A stretch of 64,000 nt of DNA, from positions 48,630,801 through 48,694,800 of the forward strand of contig CM022948.1 of the NCBI GenBank assembly GCA_012931725.1, in the 5' to 3' direction. The notes beneath the pieces were generated by a model, which was not told the origin of the DNA, ran no database searches, and worked only from the letters and a program-made list of their open reading frames with translations. The translations under genes were made by a program, and so were the position numbers. This document shows, piece by piece, positions 34,238 through 45,890 of the stretch (position 1 is its first letter; each line of letters begins with the position of its first letter). This DNA is from Litsea cubeba. Taxonomy: Eukaryota; Streptophyta; Magnoliopsida; Laurales; Lauraceae.

Positions 34238-35472
34238 TTCAATACTTATTACTTAACCATTAAGGATAATACATAAATTAAATAATTAAATGGAAATGAA
34301 ATGAACCTTCTATATGTATGTACGGATTTTTAGAGCATTTTGTAATAGGTACGAGGGCATAAAATTGCTTTCATATCCCTCATTTATTTTATACCAAGTC
34401 AACGAGATGGTGGACCATTACAATTTGAGTATTAGTGGCATAGAAATAAGGTTATGAGCCATTACAACACTTATTGCAGCAGCAACCTCTTCGTGGGAGA
34501 GTGACATGTGGCGCTCCCTTTTGAATTTTTGCAGTGACATGTGGCGCATCTAATCCTTATTGTAAATTTCAAATTATTATCTTCTCTGTCATTTTGCCTA
34601 AATTCTCTCCCCTTAGTATTGATTCTTTTCTTAATTTCTTTCTTTAGTTAATATTTTAAGGTAAGCAATTTTGTTATGAGGACAGTAAGAATGTGACTTA
34701 CCCACAAAAATCTCTTTACTCAAATCTCTTGATAACATTAATCCTTAATTCAAGTCTCTCAATACTCATCCATTCAAAATATACTTATACCCAATACTTT
34801 ACTTCTTAAAATTAAAAACATCACAAAGAAGTTTATTTTTCAAAACACTCCTCATTGGACCCATTAAAAAAATCCGATCCAATAAAAATAAATGGCCCCA
34901 TATTTTATGGATCAACTCGAATTTCACTCAATAAAAGCTTGGCCCGCTTACAAATTTTACAATCTAGCACTTAGCTGATCCATGAAAAATTCATGATAAT
35001 CTAGAATCGATCCATCTTCTACGTGTCCTCACTCCTCATTGGGCCTACTTCTAAAAGATATCCAAACCAATCAAAATAATGGCATCATTTTTTTATTTTT
35101 TATGAATCCAAACCAATTCTCACTCCATAAAAGTTGGCCCACTTAAAATCATTATAATCTAGAATTTAGACCCCTCATTTATGGAGTCCACGTTGATCCC
35201 CATAAAAAAAAAAAAACTTTTAATCAAAATCAAGTGTTTTATGACCACTCTACCCAAGCCTGTGGGGCCAAATTGGATCAACATCCCTGAAAGTTTTCCA
35301 TAACTTAATGTTGTTAATTTTTTTTTATTCTTGACCACTAGGCTAGCACTATATCATTATGGGCCTACCTAATTGGTCTACATCTTTTATCTTTCTCTTA
35401 CTCCTTCCCTCGTCTTTTGCTTCCTCTATAAATTTTTTTTTGCCCCCATTGGGCACGGCCCTCTCACACTAA
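34238..35472. repeat. AT-rich sequence with a roughly 185-bp direct duplication; no gene
   Basis: Two diverged units, about 34850-35030 and 35035-35200, share CTCATTGG.CC, CC.ATAAAAG.TTGGCC.CTT and ACAATCTAG. A repeated GTGACATGTGGCGC occurs at 34500 and 34532. No coding frame was recognised. Confidence 0.45.
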
Positions 35473-37629
35473 TCTATCTATCTATCTTACTAAAGGGATG
35501 TACTCTTCCTCACATTAAGACACGTGGCGCAACCTCAAGCCTTTTGCAATGTCATTTTCGGAGTTACCCTTATCCCTAAATTCTCTATATCTATTACACA
35601 CTCAAAAGACCTAAAATATCTCCATGAAGAATCATCTTCCACTCAAAAGCCTAAAATCTCTCCATAAAATCCCTAAATAAGCCAACACACCAGATGTGCT
35701 AAACTTATATCAATCAATTCATGGGTCCCGGCCCGCATCATTTGATTTTATGGACGGTTAGAATAAAGATGGTGGACCCCATTCATCTGGGTCCACTTAA
35801 AAATATTTGGTCAATTTGTTAGGTCTATGATCATTTGATCTTTCTTAATCAATTCATGGGTCCCATCCCGCATAATATGATTTTATGGATGGTTAGAATA
35901 GAGATGGTGGACCCCATTCATTTGGGGGGTTTCACTTAAATAGGTTAGGTTTGGTCAATTTGTGAGGTCTATGATCATTTGATCCTTTGACCTTTATCAA
36001 GCAATTCATGGGTCCCAGCCCGCATCATATGGTTTTATGAACGGTTAGAATATAGATGGTGGACTCCATTCATCTTTGGGGTCCCACTTAAATAAATTAG
36101 GTTTGATCAATTTATGAGGTCTGTGATCATTTGAACCTTATCAATCAATTCATGGGTCCCGGCCCGCATCATGTGATTTTATTGACGGTTAGAATAGAGA
36201 TGGTGGACCCCATTTATCTAGGTCTCACTTAAACATATTTGATCAATTTGTTAGGTCTACGATCATTTGATCCTTTGATCTTTTTAAATCATTTCGTGGG
36301 TCCCATCCCGCATAATATGGTTTATGGACTGTTAGAATAAAGATGGTGGACCCCATTCATCTGGGGGGTTCCCCTTAAATAGGTTAGGTTTGGTCAATTT
36401 GTGAGGTCTGTGATCATTTAATACTTTGATCATTATCAAGCAATTCATGGGTCCCAGCCCGCATCAGATTATTTTATGGACGGCTAAAATATAGATGGTA
36501 GACCCCATTCATCTTGGGGGGTCCCACTTAAATAGGTTAGGTTTGGTCAATTTGAGAGGTCTATGATCATTTGATCATTTGATCTTTATCAATCAATTCA
36601 TGTGTCCCGACCCGCATCATTTGATTTTATGGACGGTTAGAATAAAGATGGTGGACCCCATTCATCTGGGCGCCACTTAAAAATATTTTGTCAATTTTTT
36701 AGGTCTACGATCATTTGATATTTTGATCTTTTTAAATTAATTCATGGGTCTCATCCCGCATAATATGGTTTTATGGATGGTTAGAATAGATATGGTGGAC
36801 CCCATTCATCTGGGGGGTTCCACTTAAATAGGTTATGTTTGGTCAATTTATGAGGTCTATGATCATTTGATCCTTCAATCTTTATCAAGCAATTCATGGG
36901 TCCATCCCGCATCATATTGTTTCATGGATGGTTAGAATATAGATGGTGGACCCCATTCATCTTGGGGGTCCCACTTAAATAGGTCAGGTTTGGTCAATTT
37001 GAGAGGTCTATGATCATTTGATCTTTATCAATCAATTCATGGGTCCCGGCCCGCATCATTTGATTTTATGGACGGTTAGAATAAAGATGGTGGACCCCAT
37101 TCATCTGGGTCCCACTTAAAAATATTTGGTCAATTTGTTAGGTCTACGATCATTTGATCATTTGATCTTTCTTAATCAATTCATGGGTCCCATCCCGCAT
37201 AATATGGTTTTATGAGCGGTTAGAATATAGATGGTGGACCCCATTCATCTTGGGGTCCCACTTAAATAGGTTAGGTTTGATCAATTTGAGAGGTCTATGA
37301 TCATTTGATCATTTGATCTTTATCAATCAATTAATGGGTCCCAACCCGCATCATATGATTTTATGAACGGTTAGAATAGAGATGATGGACCCCATTCATC
37401 TCGGTCCCACTTAAATATATCAGGTCAATTTGTTATGTCTATGATCATTTGATCTTTCTTAATCAATTCATGCCCCACCTAAAGAATAAAACATTTGGAA
37501 AAAAATATAAAGATCAAATTAGCAACAAAAAAAGGACTCACAAGTTTACTAATTAATAAATTTATTAAAAATAATTCGTATCAGTTTGTGCATTTGGTGG
37601 TTTCGTGGTTATCCACGGGGTTTTGCTAG
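35473..37629 (+). mobile_element. Non-autonomous Helitron H1 carrying a satellite array
   Basis: 5' end TCTATCTATCTTACTAAAGG after an A; 3' end a CGTGG-TTAT-CCACG hairpin, then GGGGTTTTGCTAG, followed by T. Plant Helitrons start with TC, end with CTRR after a short hairpin, and insert between A and T; all of this is met. The interior is mostly satellite (35715-37470), with short ACACGTGGCGC and CCTAAAATCTCTCC blocks near the 5' end. No Rep/helicase is encoded. Confidence 0.75.
35715..37470. repeat. Satellite array 1, about 145-bp monomers, about 12 copies
   Basis: Each monomer contains CAATTCATGGGTCCC, GACGGTTAGAAT, GATGGTGGACCCCATTCATC, TTTGGTCAATTTG and ATGATCATTTGATC. Three monomer types alternate: CCGGCCCGCATCATTTGATT, CCATCCCGCATAATATGG and CCAGCCCGCATCATATGG, with matching diagnostic changes downstream. 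Confidence 0.9.
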
Positions 37630-37641
37630 TTATTTTATATA

Positions 37642-40600
37642 TCTATCTATATTACTAAAGGGATGTATACACTTCATGAGAATCCCTGGAGGAGGACACC
37701 TGGCATGTCTTGGAGAGGGACACGTGGCAGCCTAGAATGGTGTTCTGCTAATGCAATCCCTAAAATCTCTCATTCTCCATCTAAAATTTCTCCATCTCTC
37801 CCTCCCTAAAATCTCTCTTTAATACATTATCAAGCAATTCATGGGTCCCAGCCTGCATCAGATTATTTCATGGACGGTTAGAATATAGATGGTGGACCTA
37901 TTCATCTTGGGGGTCCCACTTAAATAGGTTAGGTTTGGTCAATTTGAGATGGTGGACCCATTCATCTTGGGAGTCCCACTTAAATAGGTTAGGTTTGGTC
38001 AATTTGAGAGGTCTATGATCATTTGATCATTATCAATCAATTCATGGGTCCCGGCCCGAATCATTTGATTTTATGGACGGTTAGAATAAAGATGGTGGAC
38101 CCCATTCATCTGGGCCCCACTTAAAAATATTTGATCAATTTTTAGGTCTACGATCATTTGATCATTTGATCTTTTTAAATCAATTCATGGGTCCCATCCC
38201 GCATAATATGGTTTTATGGATGGTTAGAATAGAGATGGTGGACCCCATTCATCTGGGGGGTTCCACTTAAATAGGTTATGTTTGGTCAATTTGTGAGGTC
38301 TATGATCATTTGATCCTTCGATCTTTATCAAGCAATTCATGGTTCCATCTCACATCATATTGTTTCATGGATGGTTAGAATATAGATGGTGGACTCCATT
38401 CATCTTGGGGTCCCACTTAAATAGCTTAGGTTTGGTCAATTTGAGAGGTCTATGATCATTTGATCTTTATCAATCAATTCATGGGTCCCGACCCGCATCA
38501 TTTGATTTTATGGACGGTTAGAATAAAGACGCGGTGGACCCCATTCATCTGGGTCCCACTTAAAAATATTTAGTCAATTTGTTAGGTCTACGATCATTTA
38601 ATCCTTTGATCTTTTTAAATCAATTCATGGGTCTCATCCCGCATAATATGATTTTTTGGACGGTTAGAATAGAAATGGTGGACCCCATTCATCTGGGGGT
38701 TTTCCACTTAAATAGTTTATGTTTGGTCAATTTGTGAGGTCTATGATTATTTGATTCTTTGATCCTTATCCAGCAATTCATGGGTCGATCCCGCATCATA
38801 TTGTTACATGGATGGTTAGAATATAGATGATGGACCCCATTCATCTTGGGGGTCCCACTTAAATAGGTTAGGTTTGGTCAATTTGAGAGGTCTATGATCA
38901 TTTGATCTTTATCAATCAATTCATGGGTCCCGACCCGCATCATTTGATTTTATGGACGGTTAGAATAAAGACGCGGTGGACCCCATTCATCTGGGTCCCA
39001 CTTAAAAATATTTAGTCAATTTGTTAGGTCTACGATCATTTAATCCTTTGATCTTTTTAAATCAATTCATGGGTCCCATCCCGCATAATATGGTTTTTTG
39101 GACGGTTAGAATAGAGATGGTGGACCCCATTCATCTGGGGTTTCCACTTAAATAGTTTATGTTTGGTCAATTTGTGAGGTCTATGATTATTTGATTCTTT
39201 GATCTTTATCCAGCAATTCATGGGTCCATCCCGCATCATATTGTTTCATGGATGGTTAGAATATAGATGGTGGACCCCATTCATCTTGGGGGTCCCACTT
39301 AAATAGGTTAGGTTTGGTCAATTTGAGAGGTCTATGATCATTTGATCATTTGATCTTTATCAATCAATTCATGGGTCCCGGCCCGCATCATTTAATTTTA
39401 TGGACGATTAGAATAAAGATGATAGACCCCATTCACCTGGGTCCCACTTAAAAATATTTGGTCAATTTGTTAGGTCTACGATCATTTGATCCTTTGATCT
39501 TCCTTAATCAATTCATGGGTCATATCCCGCATAATATGGTTTTATGGACGGTTAGAATAGAGATTGTGGACCCCATTCATCTGGGGGTTTCACTTAAATA
39601 GGTTAGGTTTGGTCAATTTGTGAGGTCTATGATTATCATTTGATCCTTTGATCTTTATCAAGCAATTCATGGGTCCCAGCCCGCATCATATGATTTAGTG
39701 GACGGTTAGAATATAGATGGTGGACCTCATTCATCTTGGGGGTCCCACTTAAATAGGCTAAGTTTGGTCAATTTGAGAGGTCTATGATCATTTGATCTTT
39801 ATCAATCAATTCATGGGTCCTGCCCCGCATCATTTGATTTTATGGACGGTTAGAATAAAGATGGTGGACCCCATTCATCTGGGGGTTCTTAAATACATTA
39901 GGTCAATTTGTTAGGTCTACGATCTTTTGATCATTTGATCTTTCTTGATCAATTCATGGGTCCCATCCCGCATAATATGGTTTTATGGACGGTTAGAATA
40001 TAGATGGTGGACCCCATTCATCTTGGGGTCCCACTTAAATAGGTTTGGTTTAGTCAATTTGAGAGGTCTATGATTATTTGATCTTTAGACGGTTAGAATA
40101 GAGATGGTGGACCCCATTCATCTGGGGGGTTCCACTTAAATAGGTTAGGTTTGGTCAATTTGTGAGGTCTATGATTATCATTTGATCATTTGATCTTTAT
40201 CAAGCAATTCATGGGTCCCAGCCCGCATCATATGGTTTTATGGATGGTTAGAATATAGAGTGGAGCCCATTCATCTTGAGGGTCCCACTTAAATAGGCTA
40301 GGTTTGGTCAATTTGAGAGGTTTATGATCATTTGATCTTTATCAATCAATTCATGGGTCCCGCCCCGCATCATTTGATTTTATGGACGGTTAGAATAAAG
40401 ATGGTGGACCCCATTCATCTGGGGGGTTCTTAAATACATTAGGTCAATTTGTTAGGTCTACGATCATTTGATCATTTGATCTTTCTTAATCAATTCATGG
40501 GTCCCATCCCGCATAATATGGTTTTATGGACGGTTAGAATATAGATGGTGGACCCCATTCATCTTGGGGGTCCCACTTAAATAGGTTAGGTTTAGTCAAT

Positions 40601-40959
40601 TTGAGAGGTCTATGATCATTTGATCATTTGATCTTTATCAATCAATTAATGGGTCCCAGCCCGCATCATATGATTTTATGAACGTTTAGAATAGAGATGA
40701 TGGACCCCATTCATCTTAGTCCCACTTAAATATATTAGGTCAATTTGTTAGGTCTATGATCATTTGATCTTTCTTAATCATTTCTTAATCAATTCATGCC
40801 TCACCTAAAGAATAAAACATTTGGAAAAAAAAAAACACAAAGATCAAATTAGCAACAAAAAAAGGACTCACAAGTTTACTAATTAATAAATTTATTAAAA
40901 ATAATTCATATCAGTCTGTGCATTTGGTGGTTTCGTGGTTATCCACGGGGTTTTGCTAG
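37642..40959 (+). mobile_element. Non-autonomous Helitron H2 carrying a satellite array
   Basis: Starts TCTATCTATATTACTAAAGG only 12 bases after the end of H1 and ends with the same CGTGG-TTAT-CCACG hairpin and TTTTGCTAG, followed by T. The last 150 bases are almost identical to H1. The interior holds GGGACACGTGGCAGCC and CTCTCATTCTCCATC blocks, then satellite to about 40795. Confidence 0.75.
37830..40795. repeat. Satellite array 2, about 20 monomers with a 442-bp three-monomer period
   Basis: Same monomers as array 1. A diagnostic variant GAATAAAGACGCGGTGG occurs at 38521 and 38963, 442 bases apart, within a nearly identical three-monomer block. A deletion-type junction is seen at about 40080 and a partial unit at 37925. 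Confidence 0.9.
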
Positions 40960-41039
40960 TTAAAGCAATAAGGATGGAGATTCTAGAGAATGCCACCTCA
41001 GCCGCACAAGAGTTCTCTTTTCAAAGAAACTAGTGGAGT
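40960..41039 (+). mobile_element. Start of a further Helitron, cut off
   Basis: Directly after the CTAG of H2 the sequence TTAAAGCAATAAGGATGGAG resembles the sequence after the Helitron end at 57928 (AAAGCAATAAGAGGAGA) and the 5' end of Helitron I (ATTAAAGCAAACGGAGAGG). It is read as a Helitron 5' end placed head to tail, disrupted at 41039. Confidence 0.4.
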
Positions 41040-42018
41040 AGGCCTGCGCCCAACGTAGGCCATCATAAAAAGTACATATTAGTTTAATTAGAGATATTTA
41101 AAATTTTTAAATAAATTATAAATAAAAATTAATATATGATTGATAATACAAATACATTTAAAACTGAACTTAAAAAATTAAAGTAAAAAATAAGTAAAAT
41201 TATCTAATTGAGTCATCTTTTATTGATTGTGATTGGACTAAAATTATAACATTGAGTAATAGAAATCGAATGAAAAATAAAGTGAAAGAAATTTATAGAT
41301 CGTCACAAAAATCCCAATGCAAACCCAACTTTTTTTAAAGAAAATTGTAATTTCACGTTAAAACATTTACTAGAAAGAATACAAAAAAAAAAGAAGTAAA
41401 AAAAAAAAAAGAAAAGAAAATCATACCTCTACTACTTGAATCTGACCACAATAAAAGGAAGAAAATTACAAAAAAGAACTACAATAAAAAAGATCCATAA
41501 AAAAATTATACACTTCTCGTGGAGGTGGATCTTGCAATGCACTGTGTAATGGGGCCCATTTATGGATTTTCTGACTCCCAGACATGATTGGGGGCCCCTA
41601 GTAAATTGGTTATGATCATCCAATTAAGGTGATGTTTAGGCCATATGTGCATAGTGGGGCACTCTCATCATTGTACACTTCTCGTGGAGGTGGATCTTGC
41701 AATGCACTGTGTAATGGGGCCCATACATGGATTTTTTTTTATTTGGATGTGTGTGTAGGTATATGTAGAGGGAGAGATTTTAGGGATGAGAGATTTTAGT
41801 GGATGTGTGTAGAGAGAGATTTTAGGATATGGAAGGGTAATTTCGAAATAAAGGGATGCAAAAAGTCCGAGGACGCGCCACGTGTCACTCTCCGGAGAAT
41901 CACCTGTTGTCTTTTACGCAAAAAGTCCGAGGGCGCGCCACTTGTCCACCTCCCGGGCAGCCTCCCCCGCCACGTGTCGCTCTCCCAGGAAAAAACCTGC
42001 TGCTTTACAATATATAGA
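41040..42018 (-). mobile_element. Non-autonomous Helitron D, about 0.98 kb
   Basis: Minus strand: starts TCTATATATTGTAAAGCAGC, ends with hairpin GGCCTACGTTGGGCGCAGGC-C, then TACTCCACTAG, followed by T. Near the start it has two GCGCGCCCTCGGAC/GGCGCGTCCTCGGAC blocks and CACGTGGCGGGGGAGG. A direct repeat (ACTTCTCGTGGAGGTGGATC) lies at about 41512 and 41677. Confidence 0.65.
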
Positions 42019-42210
42019 GTCCCTGAAACTTGAAATCACGTCTCCTTCATCAAACAAAACCTCCTCCAGGATCCAATCTTCAATCATTGCCTGAGAACTC
42101 ACAGCCTGATCAGCAGGAACATGGTGCCCAGCTCCCCCAACAATCACATGTGTTAGACTTCCCCATTTCTGCACATACCCACTTAACTCTCCATTCATTT
42201 TCCACACAGG
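42019..42210 (-). pseudogene. C-terminal fragment of a serine carboxypeptidase-like protein
   Basis: The minus-strand frame reads PVWKMNGELSGYVQKWGSLT, then HVIVGGAGHHVPADQA and SQAMIEDWILEEVLF, about 64 residues in all. Serine carboxypeptidase-like proteins (peptidase family S10) end with this order: W-K-x-x-G-x-x-x-G-Y-x-x-x-W, then the GAGHxVP motif holding the catalytic His, then an amphipathic last helix. The catalytic His is kept; Ser and Asp regions are absent. The frame is open and joins pyrimidine-rich (on this strand) sequence at 42210 with no clear exon border; downstream it is cut by the start of Helitron D. It looks like a captured terminal exon. A vacuolar or secreted enzyme cannot be made from it. 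Confidence 0.75.
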
Positions 42211-43690
42211 TGGTGATGGAGGTGCAGTAGGAGGAGGAAGAAAAAGAAGAAGAAGAGAGGAAAAAGAAAAGAAAGAAGAAGAAAGATAGGGTGGTTCGAG
42301 TGGAGTGCAGTGAAGACGGGGGAAGAGATAAGAAAGAGAAGAAAGAAAAAGATGGTGGCGGCAGTGAAGACGTAGCGGTGAGGGAGGAAGGAGCAAAGAA
42401 AAGAGAAAGAGAGGAAGAGAGAGATAGTGTTAGTGTGGTGATGTGCAATGTCAGCGTGGTGCGCAGGGAGGAGAAGAAGGAGGGGTACCTGGCGCAGGGG
42501 GAGAGTTCCGGCAAAGATGAAGCCGATGGAGGGTGGAGAGAGATGGGTTGCGGGGCTGCTGCGTGCGTTTGTCTGAGGCTGCTGCGTGATAGGAGGGAGA
42601 GAAAAAAGAGAAAGAAAGAGGATGATGGTGGCGGCAGTGAAGATGCAGTGAAGGAGGAGGAGGGAGAGAAAAAAAGAGAAAGAAAGAGGATGATGAGTGC
42701 AACGGCTGGGGAAGATGGGTGTGCAGGTGGTGATGGAGGTGCAGTAGGAGGAAGAAGAAGAAGAAGAAGAAGAGAGGAAAAAGGAAAGAAAGAAGAAGAA
42801 AGATAGGGTGGTTCGAGTGGAGTGCAGTGAAGATGGGGGAAGAGAAAAGAAAGAGAAGAAAGAAAAGATGGTGGCGGCAGTGAAGACGCAGCGGTGAGGG
42901 AGGAAGGAGCAAAGAAAAGAGAAAGAGAGGAAGAGAGAGATAGTGTTAGTGTGGTGATGTGCAATGGCAGCGTGGTGCGCAGGGAGGAGAAGAAGGAGGG
43001 GTACCTGGCGCAGGGGGAGAGTTCCGGCGGAGATGAAGCCGATGGAGGGTGGAGAGAGATGGGTCGCGGGGCTGCTGCGTGCGTTTGTCTGAGGCTGCTG
43101 CGTGATAGGAGGGAGAGAAAAAAGAGAAAGAAAGAGGATGATGGTGGCGGCAGTGAAGATGCAGCGGGGAGGGAGGAATGAGAAAAGAAAAGAGATCTGC
43201 GTGATAGGAGGGAGAGAAAAAAGAGTAAGAAAGAGGATGATGGTGGCGGCAGTGAAGATGCAGCGGGGAGGGCGTGCGTGCAGGGATCGAGAGTTAGAGA
43301 TAGAGAGGGAGTGTGTGAGGCTGCTGCGTGATAGGGATCGAGAGTTAGAGATATAGAGGGAGAGAGAGACGTCAGGTGAGGATGATGCGTGATAAGGATC
43401 GAGAGTTAGAGATAGAGAGGGAGTGTGTGAGGCTGCTGCGTGATAGGGAAGAAGGTGGTGATGCAAGTGGAAGTGCAGGGTGAGGTGATGCAGTGTGTGA
43501 AAGAAGAAGAAGAAGGTGGGTGCAGGTGGGTGCAGGGAAGAAGGTGGTGATGCAGGTGGAAGTGCAGGGTTAGGTGATGCAAATTGGAGGAGATGGGTTC
43601 AACGTGATGCAGTGTGTGCGGTGGTGTGCAGTGTGTGGTGGCGATGCAGGTGTAGTGCAAGGTGATCCTGGGAGGAAGAAGAAGATTGAG
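42211..43690 (+). repeat. Purine-rich tract with a 518-bp tandem duplication
   Basis: The plus strand is dominated by GAAGAAGAAG, GAGGGAGAG and GGTGATGG motifs for almost 1.5 kb. A block starting GATAGGGTGGTTCGAGTGGA at 42284 recurs at 42802 and includes GGTACCTGGCGCAGGGGGAG and GTTTGTCTGAGGCTGC. Shorter units with GGATCGAGAGTTAGAGATAG repeat at 43290-43430. Long frames without stops on both strands are composition artefacts. Confidence 0.8.
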
Positions 43691-44897
43691 AAGAAGAGAA
43701 GGCCTACCTGGTTCAGGAGTCCGAGCGTGAGAGGCGATTGGCGCTGCCTTGAAAGGAGATGGCCGAAGAGACGGAGAGATGATTATAGGGAGATGGTGAT
43801 GAGATGAGATGATGAGATGATGAGAGGGAGAGGGTGATGAGATCCGGAGATAGAATGACTGGAATTTTGGAGGGGATGGGTTTTGCGCATGTGATGCGAT
43901 GATAGAAGGAGAGAGACGATGTTTAAGGGGATTTTATGGAGTACAGAGATCCTTAGTCTCTTATCCAACTGATGGAATCAATTAGCTCTCCCTTATCCAA
44001 CTGATGGAATCAATTAGACTGATGTATTGCATTAATTTAGGAGTAAGGGACATAGTGGGGTCCATATTTTTAAACGGTTGTGATTGGGATGGGATTTCCG
44101 CACATGTGATTGGGAGGGGATTACTGCACATGCTTGGGACATAGTGGGGTCCATATTTTTAAATGGTTGTGATGGTTGTGATTGGGAGGGAGAGATGGAG
44201 ATAGCTCTCCCTTATCCAACTGATGGAATATCGATTGCATTAATTTAATTAGGAGTTGCCCATTCCATACCCCAGAGATCCTCTCTCCCTTATCCAATTG
44301 ATGGAATCAATTAGAGTGATCGATTGCATTAATTTAGGAGTTGCCCATTCTATATGCATAGGACATAGTGGGGTCCATATTTTTAAACGGTTGTGATTGG
44401 GAGGGGATTTCTGCACATGTTTGGGACATAGTGGGGTCCATATTTTTAAATGGTTGTGATTGGGACAATTTGACTTGATTCATGGGGTTTCTGCACATGA
44501 TTGGGACATAGTGGGGTCCATATTTTTAAATGGTTGTGATTGGGACAATTTGACTTGATTCGTCCCCTTGGATGATATTGTGCATTACTCTTTTTTTTTT
44601 TTCAAAACGTAATGGGCCCACGTGTCAAAGCTTGCTGAAAAAGAAGGAGAATTTTAGATGGAGAAGGAGAGATTTTAGGGAGGGAGGAGAGATGGAGAAA
44701 TTTTAGATGGAGAATGAGAGATTTTAGTGATTGGATTGCATAGGGATTTAAATTTAAAAGGAATTAAAAAAGGAGGGAAGGGCAATTCGGGAAGTGGCAG
44801 CGCAAAAAGCACGAGGTTGAGCCACGTGTCCTCCCGGAAAGCCTCCCCCACCACGTGTCGCTCCCCCAAGAAAAAACCTGCTGCTTTACAATTATAA
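43691..44897 (-). mobile_element. 5' part of Helitron F with internal repeats
   Basis: On the minus strand the 5' end TTATAATTGTAAAGCAGCAG begins exactly after the CTAG of Helitron G. The next 100 bases match those of Helitron D and of 56650-56750 (GACACGTGGTGGGGGAGGC). Further in, ATAGTGGGGTCCATATTTTT recurs five times (44049-44525) and CTTATCCAACTGATGGAATC three to four times. Its 3' end was not found; it probably extends through the purine tract and the carboxypeptidase fragment. Confidence 0.55.
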
Positions 44898-45115
44898 CTA
44901 GCGCTTCGGGGCCCACGCCCAGCGCGGGCCTTTAATTCATAATGGGAAAATCCAATTTAAGTTAAAAGTAGACACCAAGTACATATGAAACTACACATTT
45001 TGAAAATTTAATAAGGGGTAGCAAAATGATAAAATCTCAGGGACAATTTAAAACAATATAAATGATGAAACCCGCGTCCAACCCGGGCCTTTAATTCATG
45101 GAAGGAAAACCCAGT
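44898..45115 (-). mobile_element. 3' end of Helitron G
   Basis: Minus strand: GGCCCGCGCTGGGCGTGGGC-C hairpin region, then CCGAAGCGCTAG followed by T. The terminal 150 bases are partly duplicated (GGGCCTTTAATTCAT at 44926 and 45087). Its 5' end is proposed at about 56755, with the gypsy element nested between. Confidence 0.55.
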
Positions 45116-45444
45116 TTAAATTAAAAGTAGACACCCAGTAAACATACAAACTACATTTAATACATGGGTTGTGCAGAACAAAAAGGGATTAATATGTGAT
45201 CGTTACAAATTTAAAATGGAAAAATAAAGGAAGATAGAAAAATTAAAAGAAACTGTACCACATTCCTAACCACTTGACATGAGCTCTCTTTTGAAACCTA
45301 GATTGTCTCCTTAATTATGACACATGACAGACCAATGATCCATGGGTCGACCAACATTTGGGCCCAACCCATATTCAGTTTTTATTTTACCTTATTTAGA
45401 CTTGTTTATTTTAGTGACTTATGTTTTAAGTATGGATGTTTTAA

Positions 45445-45890
45445 TCAATAATATTAATAAAAAAGGAATGAATGTAAAAAATAAACAGAAAAAATGAAAA
45501 ATAGAAATCTAAAGAAACCGGCATCTTCATCAAATGATAATAATAAAAATAGAAGTACATGACAAAATAAATAATATTAATAAAAAATCAATGAATGTAA
45601 AAAATAAACAAAAAATTATAAAAATATAAATCTAAATAAAACCGGCCTCTTCATTAAAATATAATAATAAAAATAAAACTACATGATAAAAATAAATAAT
45701 ACCAATAAAGAAGGAATGAATGTAAAAAAATAAATATAAAAAATATAAAACATAAATCTAAATAAATCAGTCTTGTCATCAAAATATTATAATAAAAATA
45801 GAACTACATGAAAAAAACATAAATACTATTACTAAAAAAGGAATGAATGTAAAAATTTTAAAAAAAAATAAAAAAGCATAAATCTCCAAA
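45445..45890. repeat. AT-rich tandem repeat, about 123 bp, 4 copies
   Basis: Units contain AAGGAATGAATGTAAAAAAT, then A-rich sequence, CATAAATCTAAA, and TAATAATAAAAATA near 45449, 45569, 45694 and 45821. Confidence 0.75.

Noticed and set aside
35473..40959. CRISPR-like regular repeats
   Set aside because: Monomers are contiguous with no unique spacers, about 145 bp long, and in a plant nuclear context; it is a satellite.
41914..42396. 160-codon minus-strand frame as a whole gene
   Set aside because: Only about 64 codons (42019-42210) resemble carboxypeptidase; upstream is purine-tract translation and downstream is Helitron D sequence.
42110..43466. Long minus-strand open frames of 284 and 423 codons rich in Ser, Pro, Leu and Phe
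   Set aside because: They exist because the strand is nearly all pyrimidine and therefore lacks stop codons; residues are low-complexity, overlapping frames are equally open, and the 518-bp duplication is repeated in the protein.
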